Shown: positions 34,690 to 49,148, counted from the first letter of the stretch. The stretch is DNA of 64,000 nucleotides from Parasponia andersonii (GCA_002914805.1 JXTB01000377.1:258263-322262); one strand, 5' to 3'. The notes: generated by a model from the letters alone, not told the origin. Translations and numbers: made by a program.

Positions 34690-37600
34690 CATTTTTTTCT
34701 ACAGAAAATTATGATAAAAAATACAAAAATAAATCATAGTTCTCTCTATACAATATGTCGACAAAGTTTTGGAATTACTTGTATTTAATGAGAATTTTTA
34801 TACTATTCATCAAGTTGAGCAAATTCAAATTATCCAATTTATGGGTCTATTGTTAGAAGAGATCAATCAACATATATGTGACACATAAATAACTATCTTC
34901 AAAACTTCTCAGACAGAATAACTTAGGAAAGATATTATTTAAACCAAAACAAGAATTTCTCATATAAATTTTAACTTCATAGAAACTCGTTTTGATATTA
35001 AATGTATTCAAATTATTCTATGTTATCAATGACTTTTATTTATTTACAATGTAATTGAGAACTAGTTATAATTTATAAGATATTTGTATAAGATGTATTA
35101 AATGAATCACTATGATATGTATTTTGATTTTAAAATTGTTCTATAAAATAAAATTTGGTTGTTTTTCTACTATATACATCTATATTGTTGTATTATAAAG
35201 TATAAATATGTTTTTTTTTCTTTAAATAAAAACTAATATAAATTATACAATATCACCTGTTTTAACAGTTTTTAGACTTTTCTTGAAAATTTTGAATTTT
35301 AAGATAAATTTAAGTATTTTTTCGGAATATTTTTGACTTTGACAATATTCATAAAATAAAATCTTGGCATTGACATTGACATTTTAATCCTTGACCACAT
35401 CATGTAGTGTAAATTTTGTGTCCCTGGTATTACTCTTATGTTTTTTTTTGTTCATTTTTCCCTTAAAAATATTATACATGACTGGCAACATAAAGAAGGA
35501 TGTCTAACATTTTTCTCCCTAGGTTCTTGACGTCCCCGTTGTCTTCTCAATATTGACTCTATTTTCGTGTTGATTTCGTTTTGGTCTATGGGATCTCAAT
35601 CTTAATTTTCTCTGTGGTTTGGAGCTAGCTTGTGTTTGTTCCTCGTATATTCGAATGGCTCTCAACATTTTCTCTTATTTTATTAGGTGGGTTCTTGGCG
35701 CTTTCTTATCACTTATCACTCACTCATGTCTACTCGTTATTTTCTCAACAATTTTACATCGAGGTTTGAATCTTGTTTTAATTATTGTTGTTGTCTCACA
35801 ACCTCCTTGCCATGCTCATCATACACATATTTTTTCACTACCTTCCCACCACGCTAGAGAGAAAGAGATGTTCATAGATGAATCATTGCTCGCCACTTGA
35901 GGTGGTTGTTGCTTGTTGTTAGAGATGGGTTGTGCGTTAGTCATTGCAAATCGTCAAAGGTGAGTCTCGGGTGGTCGTCTGGTCGCTTGCTGCTCGTTGG
36001 AGAAGAGTACGACTTAACAGTGGAAGGCCTAGGTAGTGAAGAGAGAGAGTAATTAAAAGGGCATTTTAGAACATTTAAAACAATTATTATTCATAGGCTT
36101 AGAGAAAAATTATAAATTAGGATTTTTCCTTTTGAGCAATAGCTATATCCACGCGAGAAACATGCTAAAGAATAGAAATCTCAACGAAATAGGTACCCAA
36201 GTATCGCCCTGACCAGCTCAAAAACACTAGATATATTCGTAAAAGAAATAAAAATACAAAAAATCACAAAACATAAGTACAACTCAAAAGCAACAAACAA
36301 CACCAACACTCAACTAAACACTTTAGGCGGGTAACTAAAAGACTGTATAAGGTCAAGGTCATGCTTGCCTAAACACTTTCTTTAGATAGTACGACCTCCA
36401 TAGAATATATTGTATTGCCTGGACAAAACTTATTAAGAAAAATTCTAGGCAGTGGTTTCCATTTGAATAGGCACATTTAAACTGATGGAATGAAAATGTG
36501 TTTTAATTTGAGTGGAATATATTTGAACATGTGATGGAATGAAATGAATTATAATTTGAACGAGAAACATTTAAACCACTGCAAGAATAATTCAAAAACA
36601 TGACTATATATTATGATATCAAAATAGAATGGACTATTGGAATCAGAAACAAAGATTTGTTAAAACAACAGTTATTTCAATAGATCATTGAAATGAAAAA
36701 ATTGAAATATTAAAATAAACACTAATTTGAACGAGTGGAATGGATGAGAAGTAGTGGGCTAAACTCTATGAATGTAATTTTTTATACATCATTCATTTGA
36801 GTTAATAGGAAAAAGACATATATATATATATATATAAATACATGCTTATAAGTTCTTTCATTTTAATACTCATCGAATTCTATTGCAGTAGCTTGAATAA
36901 GTACACTTTGCTGAAAAGAAACTAATTAAGATTGATATTAATTGGGTAGGGTTATGCAAGCAAATATGCATGATCATAGTTGGCACTAAACTTAATGTGG
37001 TTGGTTCTATCAACAATATTATTACAGTAAAATTCTTACTAGCCATGATTTGAGGGAGGGAAGGAACCTCGAGTACACGTCAATTTGATGGAGATGACAA
37101 CCGACCAATTCACAGGGTCCCACTCAGAAAGATACCTTTGGCCAAATTCCACTGATATGTATCTTAAAATCCCAGCGCTTGGTCGGATGTATAAATTGTA
37201 ATATTCAATACATATCTATTTATTTCGCACAGTAATTTATCCCAACAAAACAATATTTATTCATTGTAGAATTAAAATATTACTTTTTTCCCTATTTAGC
37301 CAAAGAAAATGAGGAGGAAAAAGAGAGTAAAGTGGTACGGAACTCAATTATAAGAAATGACTAAATTTGCTAGTCGCTGCTCTTTCGAGGCGATTAGCTG
37401 CTATTCTAATACATTATTAGTAAACGATATTAGAAGCAAATAGTAGTATCACCTTGGATAAATTTTAAAATGCAAAATAATGCGATATCACCTTAGTTGG
37501 AGAAAGTTTAAAGTGGAGATAATGAAATCTTTATCGTGGAAGTGATTAATAACGGATAGGCACTAGTTTGGACGTTGACTCCAAAGTATATTAATTAGAT

Positions 37601-38789
37601 TAAGCATATGAGGACGCACGCATATATATGAAATTTGTTTGTTAATGAACTAATTTAGAGTAAACATAAATATAGTTGACCCATTAATCAAGTTGTTTCT
37701 CTCTAATAAGGTGAACGTGTGTGCAAAAACTTGCTATCCCCAACGGGGATTCTTTGAAACTGCACCGAAAATCAATAAATGAGAAATAATATTGGAATAA
37801 GATGTAAAAATGATCACGGGACCAGGTTCGAGTATCAGAATTGGAAAGTCGGCCCAGCCCCATCCTATTTGCGTCATTATCATGGACCCTTTTTGTTAAA
37901 ATACAAAAACTTATGGAGAATATAATTGGTTGTTAAGGTCGCGTTTACGAGAAAAATATGAAGTTATAGTCATTATTTTCTTTTGTTTTTTGAGTGGAAG
38001 TCACGTTCACTATTATCAACTTAATTCTCACATAAAAATAATAGGAAATTAGGAACCAAGACATTATAATATGTCTAATCCTTAAAACTCGAATAAGGCA
38101 TTAACTATCATATTAAGGAAAATATATGACATAGCTAGGTTATATTGATCAAGAACGCATTTAGAAGGGAAGTTGTAAATGCATAATTACATATATAGGA
38201 CAACAATGTGTTTATTTATATTTTGCCTCCTGAATTATGTAAAATGTCTTATTATACTCTTCGAACTTTTAAAAGTTTTAATCACTTATATCGTCACTTG
38301 TCAAATAAACAGACGAAAATTACATATGACAAGCATAATGACATCTATTTATCCAATAGAGTGACAATTTTAGCGGAACTTCTAATAATTTTCAATCTTA
38401 GGGCAACACGACATGGGCCTAGTGTATATAGTCACAAACACGACGCAAATATTTTGTGCCGTGGGCTGTGCTCGAGTTAACATTTTCAATCTAGACCAAC
38501 ACAAATATGACACAACTTCAAAGTGTCTAACAACCAAGCTAGTCATGGCCATGACGAAATGGCATTGACATTTCTACTCTCAGCATATGAACCGTGTTAC
38601 TTATTGACAAAACAAAAATTTAACCACCCAAAAAACTCTCATCTTGAAATGATGTCATATAACTGATGGAACTAGAATAATTAGGCTGAAACTTTCCTAA
38701 AGTAAAAAGGGCACCATTCCTTATCCAATTATGACGAATTTGAAGAGTAGAATTTAGCCGAAAAACAATGCATGTGAAAACATCGTTTT

Positions 38790-38823
<34 letters not shown>

Positions 38824-40640
38824 CAATTTTCCTCCACAAACTATAAATGTCACTCCGAAGCAAATTTGGTATCATGGATCTAGAATCGGCAATATTCTGG
38901 CCTTACAACAGACCGAAGGGCATGCATCTCCAGATCTTTTGTGCAACATATATAGGATCATCGGTATATGAATTATTGTTTCTGATCATCTAATTTTGTA
39001 AAACTACTGTTTTAACATTTTTCCAGACACACCTGTATTCAGCAGCATGACCTTGAGAATGATTCTACATCTGACTGAACAAATGTCTAGCTATTTGTTT
39101 GTCTCTATCTAGACTTATGATTTTGAATTTACGCTTATTCTTTTCATTCTTTCTTCTTCCTTTTTGTCTTCATTCCTTTAATTGGAATACTAAACCAAGT
39201 ATGGATCGAGTCGTCTAGTCGCCTATATTTTACCATGGAAATCCATATTGCAGACCATCTATACTCTACACACATCCAATCCATGATTTAATATTATCCC
39301 AACTCGTGTTTAGATATTNNNNNNNNNNNNNNNNNNNNNNNNNNNNNNNNNNNNNNNNNNNNNNNNNNNNNNNNNNNNNNNNNNNNNNNNNNNNNNNNNN
39401 NNNNNNNNNNNNNNNNNNNNNNTTTTTTTTATTTTTTTTCCCTATTTTACGGATTTTTTTTTCATTACACAGTGTTGATTGTATTAATAATTATTTTATT
39501 ACCATTTCTATATATACAGGTAAATAATGTCACATCACATATTCAAAACCATTTATGCATTACTTTGATGGTTAGAGCATCTGTAATGCTTATGCGATAT
39601 GATATGTTTGTCAATATATGTCAAATTGCAGCCCTTGTGTGGAAAGAAAAATTCTATGTTTGATGTATTGTATTTTTAATATGTGTTAATTTTTGTGTTA
39701 AATATTAGCAATCATATGTTAAAATTTAGTATGTGTTTTAAAGTGACAATATTATTACATAGGATATTCAAACTCCCCAGTTAATTGCGAAAGTTGCACA
39801 ACCAATACACACAATGTACGGTGCGATTAATTTTGTTCAAGATAATTATCAATGCATTTCCCTTTAGTGCTACAGTCTGCTGCAGTTAATTTATGGTTTG
39901 AGACTGATAAATCGCATTAATTACACCACACTGATACGTTTTAAAAAATAAAAAAAATTATATGATATCTAGATATGATAAAGTAATGCTATAGAAATCA
40001 CTGATGTACAACGCTACACTACAATAATGTGTTAATCTATTATTAGTTATTTTAATTAATAAATTAAGACAACATTGGAACGTAATTAATCTATCATGTG
40101 CACTATATATAAATAAACTCTCTTGACTATCTTGAATGTTTATGTACTTTAAATTATGTTTACTTTTTAATGTAATTAACTAAAAAATTTTACTTTTTTA
40201 TATATAAGATTAACTACATAATCCCACAATATCGCACCATATATATTTGTCATGCATTATGCTGCAAACTTCATAAACCTTAGCCACATAGTTGAGAAGT
40301 CCTAGTTCATAGGCAAGTTAGAAATTTTTTTATTTCACCCCAAAATAGCACCATGATCAATACCCTAGCCATTTTAATGAGTAGGTGGACAATAGTTGGA
40401 TAGTAGAGTAATAATAATTAATGGGGAAAAAAATTGCAAGTAATAATAAATAACATTCATATTTAATTAAAAAGTAGAATTCTATTCATCATATAAGCAT
40501 TTGGAAAATAACACAACAAATGTGATAGAATTATATGTGGCATGCCAAATTTAGCTTTTAGCACACATTTGCATTAGAGATAAAATTATAATTATTTATT
40601 ACAAATACTAGAAGTTCTGTCGCATAAATATGTGAACGCA
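34690..40640. other. Long intergenic stretch with a gap, no gene seen
   Basis: No supported gene. A stretch of higher complexity at about 35520-36060 looks like decayed transposon but has no identifiable protein. A long T-run lies at 38797-38823. The only long gap in the window is at 39319-39422. Elsewhere it is AT-rich single-copy-like sequence. Confidence 0.4.
39319..39422. other. Assembly gap (104 N)
   Basis: A run of 104 N. T-rich sequence follows directly, so the gap probably spans a poly(T) or other low-complexity tract. Confidence 0.99.
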
Positions 40641-40980
40641 CACCACTACAACAAAAAAGGTCTTTCAAGGAGCTTTTTAAGTGCCTTAAAAAGCATTTCA
40701 CGGTGTTTACAAAAGTGCTTTGATTCTGAGTGCCATAATAGACCCCGACTACTAAAGCACTTATAAAGCATTATGGCCTTGTTATTTAGGATACCAAGGT
40801 GCCTCACAGGTGCCCATGATAGGTATCTTCCATGGCACCTATTAGGCACTGTGGAAGATCTTACATATACCTTTCACGGTGCCTTATAAGCGCCTTGGTA
40901 GATCTACCAAGATACTTTTTGAGCTTTACTAAGACTCCTTGGATGTTATTTTTTAAGGCACTCCATAAGTGCTGTGGTGT

Positions 40981-41609
40981 ATATTTTCAGGAATTATTTT
41001 CAATATATTTGTCTATATTACCCCTTGGAATTTTATAAATGTAATCCCAATCCATTATATATACAATATTTCAAATAAAATAGAGTATATATATATATAT
41101 ATATATAAATTTATATACTAACATTAAATTAACATAATAACTTGATCATGATCGTATCCATATAGTCTATAAACTAAGTACATATATACATTAGTTTTCT
41201 AAATAAAATTAACATGATTATCAAAGACTATATAGTTTAAATGAACAAAGATTAAGAACCTCAAATGTGAAATTATATTAGTTCTTCGATCCATTCTTCA
41301 ATATATTTTCAGGAGTTATTTTCAATATATTTGTCTATATTACCCTCTGAAATTTTATAAATGTAATCCAAATCCATTACATGCACAATATTTCAAATAA
41401 AATGAAGTATATATATAAATTTACATATTAACATTAAATTAATATAATAACTTGATCATGATCATATCCATATAATCTATAAATTAAGTACATATATACA
41501 TTAGTTTTCTAAGCCCAATTAACATGATTATCAAAGACCACAAAGTTTAATGAACAAAGATTAAGAACCTCAAATATGAAATTATATTAGTTCTTCGATC
41601 TATTCTTCA
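40981..41609. repeat. Tandem duplication of about 322 bp inside the CACTA element
   Basis: 40981-41302 and 41303-41609 align along their length, including TTGATCATGATC(G/A)TATCCAT and GTTCTTCGATC(C/T)ATTCTTCA. They differ by scattered substitutions and the length of a (TA)n run, so the duplication is old and real. Confidence 0.85.
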
Positions 41610-42086
41610 AGAAGTCCGTTGATATCATCCTTTATGTAGAAACTTTGTTCATTAAACTACAAATTAAAACACCTTATTTATTAGAAAGTAATTAATCACA
41701 CTCTAAAGTAAAAGAGAACTAATAAAACATACGGTTAAATATCATTGTGGTAAATAATTTAACATTGACTTGTTCAATGACTTCTTTCATAAATTTACAT
41801 ATGTAGAATCCGTACTCAGTATTTGTCGATTGTCTTGGGCACTATACATAAGCATAAAATAAACATAAGTAATTTTAATTAATCTTCCACCCAACAATTA
41901 TTATTAATTCAAGTTTAGTATCTTTACTAACTTATAAACTAGACCATTTGGTTTTCCTTTCTTCCTTTTTTTCTACATTATATATGTTGAATGCACTTTG
42001 AATTAGAGACGCGAAAACACAAGAATAAAATATTTATTATAGCAACCATAACTAAATATACTATAAGAAACTGAACTATAACAAAA

Positions 42087-42245
42087 TAACTATTAGAGAA
42101 CTTACTCGATCATTGTTAAACCGATTTCCTCATGGAAAACTAAGCCAAGAAGATCTAGAAACTATGTAACTATTAGAGAACTTACTCGATCATTGTTAAA
42201 CCGATTTCCTCACAGAGAGCTAAGCCAAGAAGATCTAGAAACTAT
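42087..42245. repeat. Tandem duplication, 80-bp unit
   Basis: TAACTATTAGAGAACTTACT... occurs at 42087 and 42167. The units differ in a short block (CATGGAAAA versus CACAGAGAG). Confidence 0.85.
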
Positions 42246-42679
42246 ATATAATATTTGAGAGGATAAATGATAAGTAATATACAATGTTCCATATTCATAA
42301 AATTGATGATAAAGATTATTAATAATATAACAATTAACTTCATATCGAAAGTAGTTGATATGACAATTTGTTAAGTTTAAAATCTTACCCATGATTCTAA
42401 GGTATAATTAGAAATTGATATTTATTTTATATGGATAACATCCAAGTTGCTAAACTTATAGTATGATCCTCACGTGGACCACCTTCAATAGCAACTGTAT
42501 AAGGATCCATGAACATATGCCTATCTTGATAGCTATATTAGGTCACTAAATAGTGTAAACTCCTACAGGTACAAAATGCAATGTGAATCAAGTGTTGTAT
42601 TATATAATTGCCAACTATAGATACATGTATATATATGAAAAGGTATATATATATATATAATAAAAAATAAACTTCTTAC

Positions 42680-44300
42680 CTCTTGTGTAACATAATAGGC
42701 ACAATCCTAATCTTTTGTAACGTACAAAACTCAATTATGTCTTCTTTGAACATAGGTAAATGAAAAACTTCTCCAAACACTTCTTCATCAAAGAGAATAT
42801 GAACAAAAACACCTTCATCTACTCCTTGAATGGTATTCAGTAATAATTTTATAGAAGTTGGTACACCATCAATTCTAAACTATGTTTGTGTAACAGATTC
42901 TACTTTCTTTCTTTGTGGATGTATTCTTTCTTGTGTTTGAGGTGATTGTAATTATGAAGACTTATTCTTCCTTGTTTGATGTTTATTTATATCATTAAAA
43001 TCCTAAAATCGAAATAAATGATGAAATGTTAACAAAAAAGTTAATAATTCACATTAGAATTCAATAAAGGATGAATTTATTTGGAAAATAAGTCTGCATA
43101 CCAAATTATCTTCAAAGATGACAAACATCTTAGGCAATGCAAGATGCGATCTAAGTGCGTTACCTACCAACCTTGCATCATCATCTAGATTTGGAATAGG
43201 AATTAGGGTTGTAGTATCAAGAACAACCTCTACTGATACACAAAAATTATGCTCTTCTAATTCTTTGTCGTGAATAATAGTTGATGAGATTGACTCTTGT
43301 ACATATCCTAAAGTAACTATGTTATTATGAGATACCATAACAAGCTTGCATGGTCGGTTTTACAATAAAGAAAATCAAACACAATTTATAAATACAAGTA
43401 ATTAATACACAAATAAGAAAAAAACTCATGTAAATATACTTTTTTGACTCGTGAAGATATTCCTACAGTCACTATTGGATCTATATGTATCTCTTATGGT
43501 TGCACTTCTTCCATTTGAACTTCTGGCCATGAAGGAGTTGTATTAGAACTACTAAAATTATTTTGTTGTCTTACTTGAATCTTAGTAATTTCTGCTTTGA
43601 ATAATTCTTTATGTTTTTTAAGCATTTATTGCATCTTACGTATTTGTTCATCTTTCTATTGTTTCAAATCAAATGATTGTTGCTTCTTGACTAGGTTGAT
43701 GAAAATATTGTCTGTGGCTAATATGAAATCCCATTCTCTGTACACGTCTAGAATATTCAAGAGTGCTTAAAGCCATTATTAAGATATCATTCGAATCGTC
43801 TATCTCGAGATTTCTCTCCTGGAATTTTTGAGTATAATCTTCCTACAAAACATGTACAGAATTGAACATTAGCCTATGCTATACTTTTAAAAAAATTATA
43901 AAATAATATAATCGATATGTTATAATAAGCAACTTACAATTCTATCAACTATCACTTTGATTTCCTTAGTATAGCCTCCTTTTTCAAGAATACGTCCTCT
44001 ACTCCATAGCTCAGATCTATTAACACTACATCGACCCTCCTCTTTTTCAATCTTAGATTCTAATCCAACATAACCCAAGTGAGGCATACGATGTGAATAT
44101 TTGTTTTGTATTGCTCTTCTCTGTTGTACTTTTCTAGCTTCCTTCTATTCTGTACTTAGTCTTTTCTTAACAAACTCATCCTAAACTTTAAGTTCAATCC
44201 ATGGTGTATATGATACTCATAAATAAGTTTAGTTTTAGTCCTAGACTTCAAATCTCTCCACATTTTCCCACAACTTTTAAAGTTACTTTTTTTGCTCTGT
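42680..44300 (-). pseudogene. CACTA second protein: Transposase_24-like ORF remnant with C-terminal domains
   Basis: Reading leftward on minus, a segment at about 44300-43900 resembles the plant En/Spm 'Transposase_24' family: KSCGKMWRDLK, NRRKLEKYNREEQYKTNIHI, LWxKxRxLK-like spacing (VVLIDLSYGVEDVFLKK) and GVEDVF. Then come RVQRMGFHIS and YFHQPSQ (about 43720). The open stretch 43338-43054 (NIVTLGYVQESISSTIIHDK, VSVEVVLDTTTLIPIPN, ALPKMFVIFED) matches the domain that follows in these proteins (DUF8039-like, from memory). A final exon (about 42886-42680: ILFDEEVFGEVFHLPMFKED, FCTLQKIRIVPIML) ends at a GTAAGAAG donor. It resembles the region before a Ulp1 protease domain. Stops and frame changes are frequent. 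Confidence 0.6.
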
Positions 44301-44369
44301 AGTCTAATACAAATATTTCCTACAATGTAAAAGAAATAATGCTAATACAAAAGAAAAGTGGTATCTCAT

Positions 44370-44905
44370 TATCATTTGGCAACATCTCCCCTATTATAAT
44401 GAACAAGTCTAAAAAATTCTTATCATTCTATCCATGTCTTGCTTTCAAATTATACAATTTTAATAGTATAAACAACTTCGTAAATTTTGTACAACCCGAA
44501 TAGATCGGTTTCTTAGCATTATTAAGTAACGATTAAAACTTCATAGGATTCTGTTTCATACTATACATCATCTATCATTTCAAAAAGATCATAATTTAAA
44601 TCTAACTCATATTCGTCTCTTATGCTCTTTTTTGATGAAAATTCGATAATTGGAATCTTTTCACTATGCCAAATCCATTGTTTGTAACTTTGATCTATTT
44701 CATTGAAATATAAGTGTTCTTTTATCTTTTTAACATCTATCTGCCAACATCCATTCCTTATCCATTCTAAGCACAATTGAAAAACTAAAAAGAAAAAAAA
44801 CTTAAACAACTCATATAAAAAACTAACTAAATTGAGTACCATAAAAAATTGTAGATAATCTCCCCTATTTCTAGCATTAACCAATTGAGTAACTAAAACA
44901 CCCAT
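44370..44905 (-). pseudogene. CACTA transposase (TNP2-type), N-terminal remnant
   Basis: An open stretch (44905-44561) contains IRNGCWQIDVKKIKEHLYFN then QSYKQWIWHSEK. This is the cysteine/histidine-containing transposase-associated domain that starts TNP2-type CACTA transposases. A second block at about 44510-44370 in a shifted frame reads YSGCTKFTKLFILLKLYNLK, ARHG, NDKNFLDLF and GEMLPND, the next conserved motif. The large catalytic core that should follow is absent. Sequence passes directly to the second CACTA ORF, so most of the transposase was deleted. Confidence 0.75.
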
Positions 44906-46290
44906 TATACTTAAACACTCATTTCAAATTATTCTTATATTTCTAAGTACTACTAAATTGAGAACTTAATTTATTCTTAAATAATCTCATTTGTTATAAA
45001 CAATTTGTCAATCAACCAAATATAACGTATGAAAAAATAACATAAATACAAATATTAAACTCAAGCTATCCTACACAATTATAACATCAATATATCACTA
45101 CAAAGTACAATTTTTTATATGATATCATATCTTATCTAGTTTAAACTTTCTAAAACAATAAAAGAAAACCAATCAAGAAAGTGACGTAAGTTAATAAAAG
45201 AAAAAAAAATTGAGTAAACATACCTCAGTTTGCTCTATTTGCTAATTCACGAGTAATCTAAATACTCTAATTTCTATTAAAACCTATACATAAATTAAAA
45301 TAGTAAATAAAATTCAATATCTATAATCCACAACACTTTAAATTTAAAAATTCATATATTTGAAATAAGTATATATACAAAATAAGAATTTTAACAGATA
45401 AAAAAATGATATAGAATTCTACAAGAACAATCTATATCCAACAAATAAAAAATTTTAGAATCTAATATCTCAAGTTAACCTTTCACACTATCCAACATAA
45501 AATTGGTAGAAATTAAGAGATCCTACCTCAATTTCAAACTTTTGTAACTAATGATCAACTCCACATGACTTCACCTTTTAGTAATAAAAAATATTGAATA
45601 TGTAAATTTCTAAAAAACTACATAATAATCGATTAAAATTGCATAAATTTGGATTAGTTGACACTAAGGATGGAAATTAAAAAATATAACCTAAAATATG
45701 ATTTCTAGTAAATAAACATAAAATTGGTGTAAATTGATATAACACACCTTCAATTTAAAACTTTTTACAACTAAATGAACTCATATTTCACCTAAAATAA
45801 ATAAAAAAAATTGGGTGTATCAATATCTCCAAGCAACAAAATCATAAACTATAACATCACAAATTCAGATTAATTTGCACTTAAATAGCAAAACATACCC
45901 AACAATATTATTTCTAGTAAATAAATTATCTAACTATTACTTAGAAGATTAAGGATTAAAAAACATGCTCAAGAGATTGGCATTTGATAAATTAGAGTTC
46001 TAAATATAATAAACTCTTTCATACATAACCTAAAATATGAAATTTCTACAAAATAATTAGTCAAAATCATGGTTAAGACAATGGGTATTCTAATTTTAGT
46101 GACAAAAATGAGTTTAAAAGTTTAAATGTACCTTATTTACTAGAAAAAATGGTGAAAATTGGAGAAGGGGGAGAGTTGGCCATGGCTGGAAGAGGAGGGC
46201 GCAGGGGAAAATGGGTTTCTGGGCTAGCTCGGTTTTAAGGCCCTTTATATTGGGCCCTTAGATCGGCTTCATAGAGGCACTGAGAAAAAG
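44906..46290. other. Non-coding 5' region of the CACTA element
   Basis: Very AT-rich sequence between the transposase remnant and the right subterminal repeats. It has no recognised protein. A GC-richer stretch at 46140-46270 precedes the subterminal repeats and may be the former promoter. Confidence 0.4.
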
Positions 46291-46557
46291 ATATCACGAC
46301 ACCTATTAGGTGCCGTTAATGTTCAATATAACAGCGCCTAAGCGTTAAAGTCAATAATACCACGACGCTTTTTAGGCGACGTGGTATATTCTCTGTCTAT
46401 CATAGTACTTAATAAGCACCGTGATAGTTAGTCTCCTATCACGGCGTGTCCGTACACGCGCCATGATAAGTGACCATTTTAGTCTTAGAATTTGTAGCTA
46501 TTAAGGGCACGTATCTTTTTTAGAAAATGGAGAGGAATATTTAATTAAGACATTCGT

Positions 46558-46589
<32 letters not shown>

Positions 46590-46592
46590 CAT

Positions 46593-46828
46593 GGTTACAA
46601 ATCTAGTAGGTATTTTTTTTTACCTATACGTAGATATTATTTTGGCCAATGGAAATTTATGGTGCACATTTTCTCATAATAAAAAGTAAGAGAAAGAAAT
46701 AACGTTAATGATGTATGTCTTTTCATGCACTTCATTATAATTGTTAGATCATTATTAGATGATGATCTAATGGCTAAAAAAAATACCTATACATAGGTAA
46801 AAGAAAAATACCTACTAGATTGGCAATC
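46593..46828. mobile_element. MITE family A, copy 2
   Basis: The left end GGTTACAAATCTAGTAGGTA pairs with the right end (reverse complement GATTGCCAATCTAGTAGGTA). The interior follows copy 1: TTGGCCAATGGAAATTTA, then AAGAGAAAGAAATAACGTTA, then an inner inverted repeat around 46735-46775. It is flanked by (TA)n on both sides. Confidence 0.75.
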
Positions 46829-47469
46829 ATATATATATATATATAAATCAAATAAAATCAGATAACTATCCAACAAGTACAATTATAATCACAAGCTTAG
46901 TCTAGTAATAACCACAACTACTCCAATGTAGAGGCTCTTGATTTTAAATCGCCAAGTAAAAAAAATTATCCAAAAATAAATTTAATTAATTCTTTATTAT
47001 GTGATTTTATGTTTAGAGTTAACCCTATAAATGTCATATACTTATCCCTCACAAAAGAGGAGTCTACACGTTCTCTACCAGATTGATGACCTCTATATTA
47101 TGGTTCTCATATTCTTCTATTCAATTTTTTTTTATTGACAACACAATATAATTAAATAAACTCTATTATTTCCTGTATCAGTGGATTCAATGCTTGTAAG
47201 TGATCATGAACTCTCTAAAAATTCAATTATAAATTTTTCAGTATTTACACATGATTGATAATATTAATTATTTTGTACTTGAGCTAGGTTTTTATCTATA
47301 TACAGATATTATTCTAGATTATAAAGAAATTAAGAGTAATTTGTGTTCTAATATATATTTATTTCTGATAATTTCCGATCCTATTATTAGCTTAATTTCA
47401 ACTCTCAAAGGATCAGAGGGTGTTCTTACTCTTCTTTATATATATCTATATATATATATATATATATAT

Positions 47470-47708
47470 GGGCACCAATTCAGTAGGTATTTTTTTTTTA
47501 ACCTATGCATAGGTATCAATTTGGCCAATGAAAATTTAGTATGTATATTTTTTTATTATAAAAAATAAGAGAGAGAAAGAGCATTAATGATGCACGTCTT
47601 TTCATACACTTCATTATAGCCATTGGATCACCATCTAATGGTGATCCAACGGCTAAAAAAAAATACCTACCCATAGATAAAATAAAAAAAACCTATTGGA
47701 ATGGCAAA
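47470..47708. mobile_element. MITE family A, copy 3
   Basis: Starts GGGCACCAATTCAGTAGGTA and is the closest relative of copy 1, sharing the inner palindrome GGATCACCATCTAATGGTGATCC. The right end is CCTATTGGAATGGCAAAG. It is flanked by (TA)n on both sides. Confidence 0.8.
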
Positions 47709-47719
47709 GTGTATATATA

Positions 47720-49116
47720 TATATAAATATAAATCATATCCATATATAAAATTTAACGAATATAGGTAAATACAAAAAACTAAAAAATTGGGAATCATGC
47801 ATATATATAAAGGGGTTTTTTTTTTTTTTTTTTTTTACAGTTTTGTATCATAATTTGAGTAGTTACAAAAAAATAAAAATAAAAATATATTATTTATTAT
47901 TTTTTTCTCTCATTTTTTATTATGAAAAGACATGTGTGACTAATTTTAATTGGCTAAAATAATACTTATAGATAGATAAAAAAAAAGCTATACGTAAATC
48001 ATATCTATATATAGAAGTGACTGTATACATATATGTGATTAAGGTTGAAGATGATTATAATCCTCCAATTCCTAATTAACCCAGAAAAGAAAAAGGTGAA
48101 AGTTCTCAATTTGAATGCCTTATATGTAAGTACTTTCCAATCATCTCACAAGAGAGGAGTTGATAGCCAATAAGTGAAGTACTAATGATGTTGATCATGT
48201 TCATCCAAATTAAAAGAGAGAATGATGTTGGACAGGTTTGTTGTTTGGGTGACATACAGAGGTGCACCTCTTATAATGATAACTTCTATTTGAAGGCTGA
48301 TCCTTGTATATAATTAACTGTTGTAATTGCAAAAAGTTTGGAAATGACTTTCTCTTCCTTTTGGTGACTGACTAATAGCTAGGGGGGAAGAACTTTATTA
48401 TTGTTTTGCTTCAACTTTTCCAAAGATATGATGAACATGCTAACTTCAAAGAAAAAAAAACTGACAAATAAATATTGCACTTAAAGATAATTTCTTTGTT
48501 TTTGCTCTTTTTTTTCAAAAAAAAAATTGTAATGTTTTCAGTTTCAAGGGCTTTCCACAGGTACCAACAGCTGTATATACGACTCCAAAGATTTTAATTC
48601 CAACATTTCACCCGGCAGGGTCTTTGGATAATTAGGTAATATTTATCATGAAAAGTACTTCAACGATATTCTAATTAAGCCCCAAGACATCTCTCTGAAG
48701 GAGAAAACTAGATGGAAAAATGTAAGCATTACATATTTGATTGTCTTTTCTCCTTGTTGGCTCTAATATATGTGGCCAAAAAACTAAAGGTGAGGAAAAT
48801 TGAATTAAATATAAGCATAGTTCTCTTTGTGATAGTTTTTACTTTTGGTTTTAAGAAGTAGAAAAAAAAAAAAAGAACTTCTCATTACTGTTGTGATAAT
48901 ATATTTTAACATTTTGTAATATAATAGGATTATATTAAATAACGGATAAAATTGGAAACAATAATTTTCATTAAATTAATATATATATTCATTGGATGTT
49001 TAAGGTTTAGCGAAGTTAAAAAAAAAAAAAAAAGAACTTCCCTTATTCTTCTTAAAAACTATTGGCGGATCGAAGCAAATGAATAACCTGTTACCTTTCT
49101 AGTAAAGCTCTTCCAA

Positions 49117-49148
<32 letters not shown>

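Larger units (their letters stand above)
40644..46497 (-). mobile_element. Decayed CACTA (En/Spm) DNA transposon
   Basis: The left end is CACTACAACAAAAAAGGTC, the typical CACTA terminus. The opposite end, reverse complemented, reads CTACAAATTCTAAGACTAAA then ATGGTC, with the CACTA bases themselves mutated. Both ends carry subterminal repeats in opposing orientation, such as GGTGCCTTATAAGCGCC at the left (about 40660-40980) and ATCACGGCGC or CACGGTGCTTATTAAG-like units at the right (about 46290-46480). Inside, minus-strand remnants match CACTA-encoded proteins. Two internal tandem duplications (40981-41609 and 42087-42245) add length. The transposase core is missing, so the element is not autonomous. 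A three-base target duplication could not be confirmed. Confidence 0.8.

Noticed and set aside
35619..35900. A 93-residue frame with hydrophobic stretches
   Set aside because: No homologous motif or splice context; the region looks like transposon debris.
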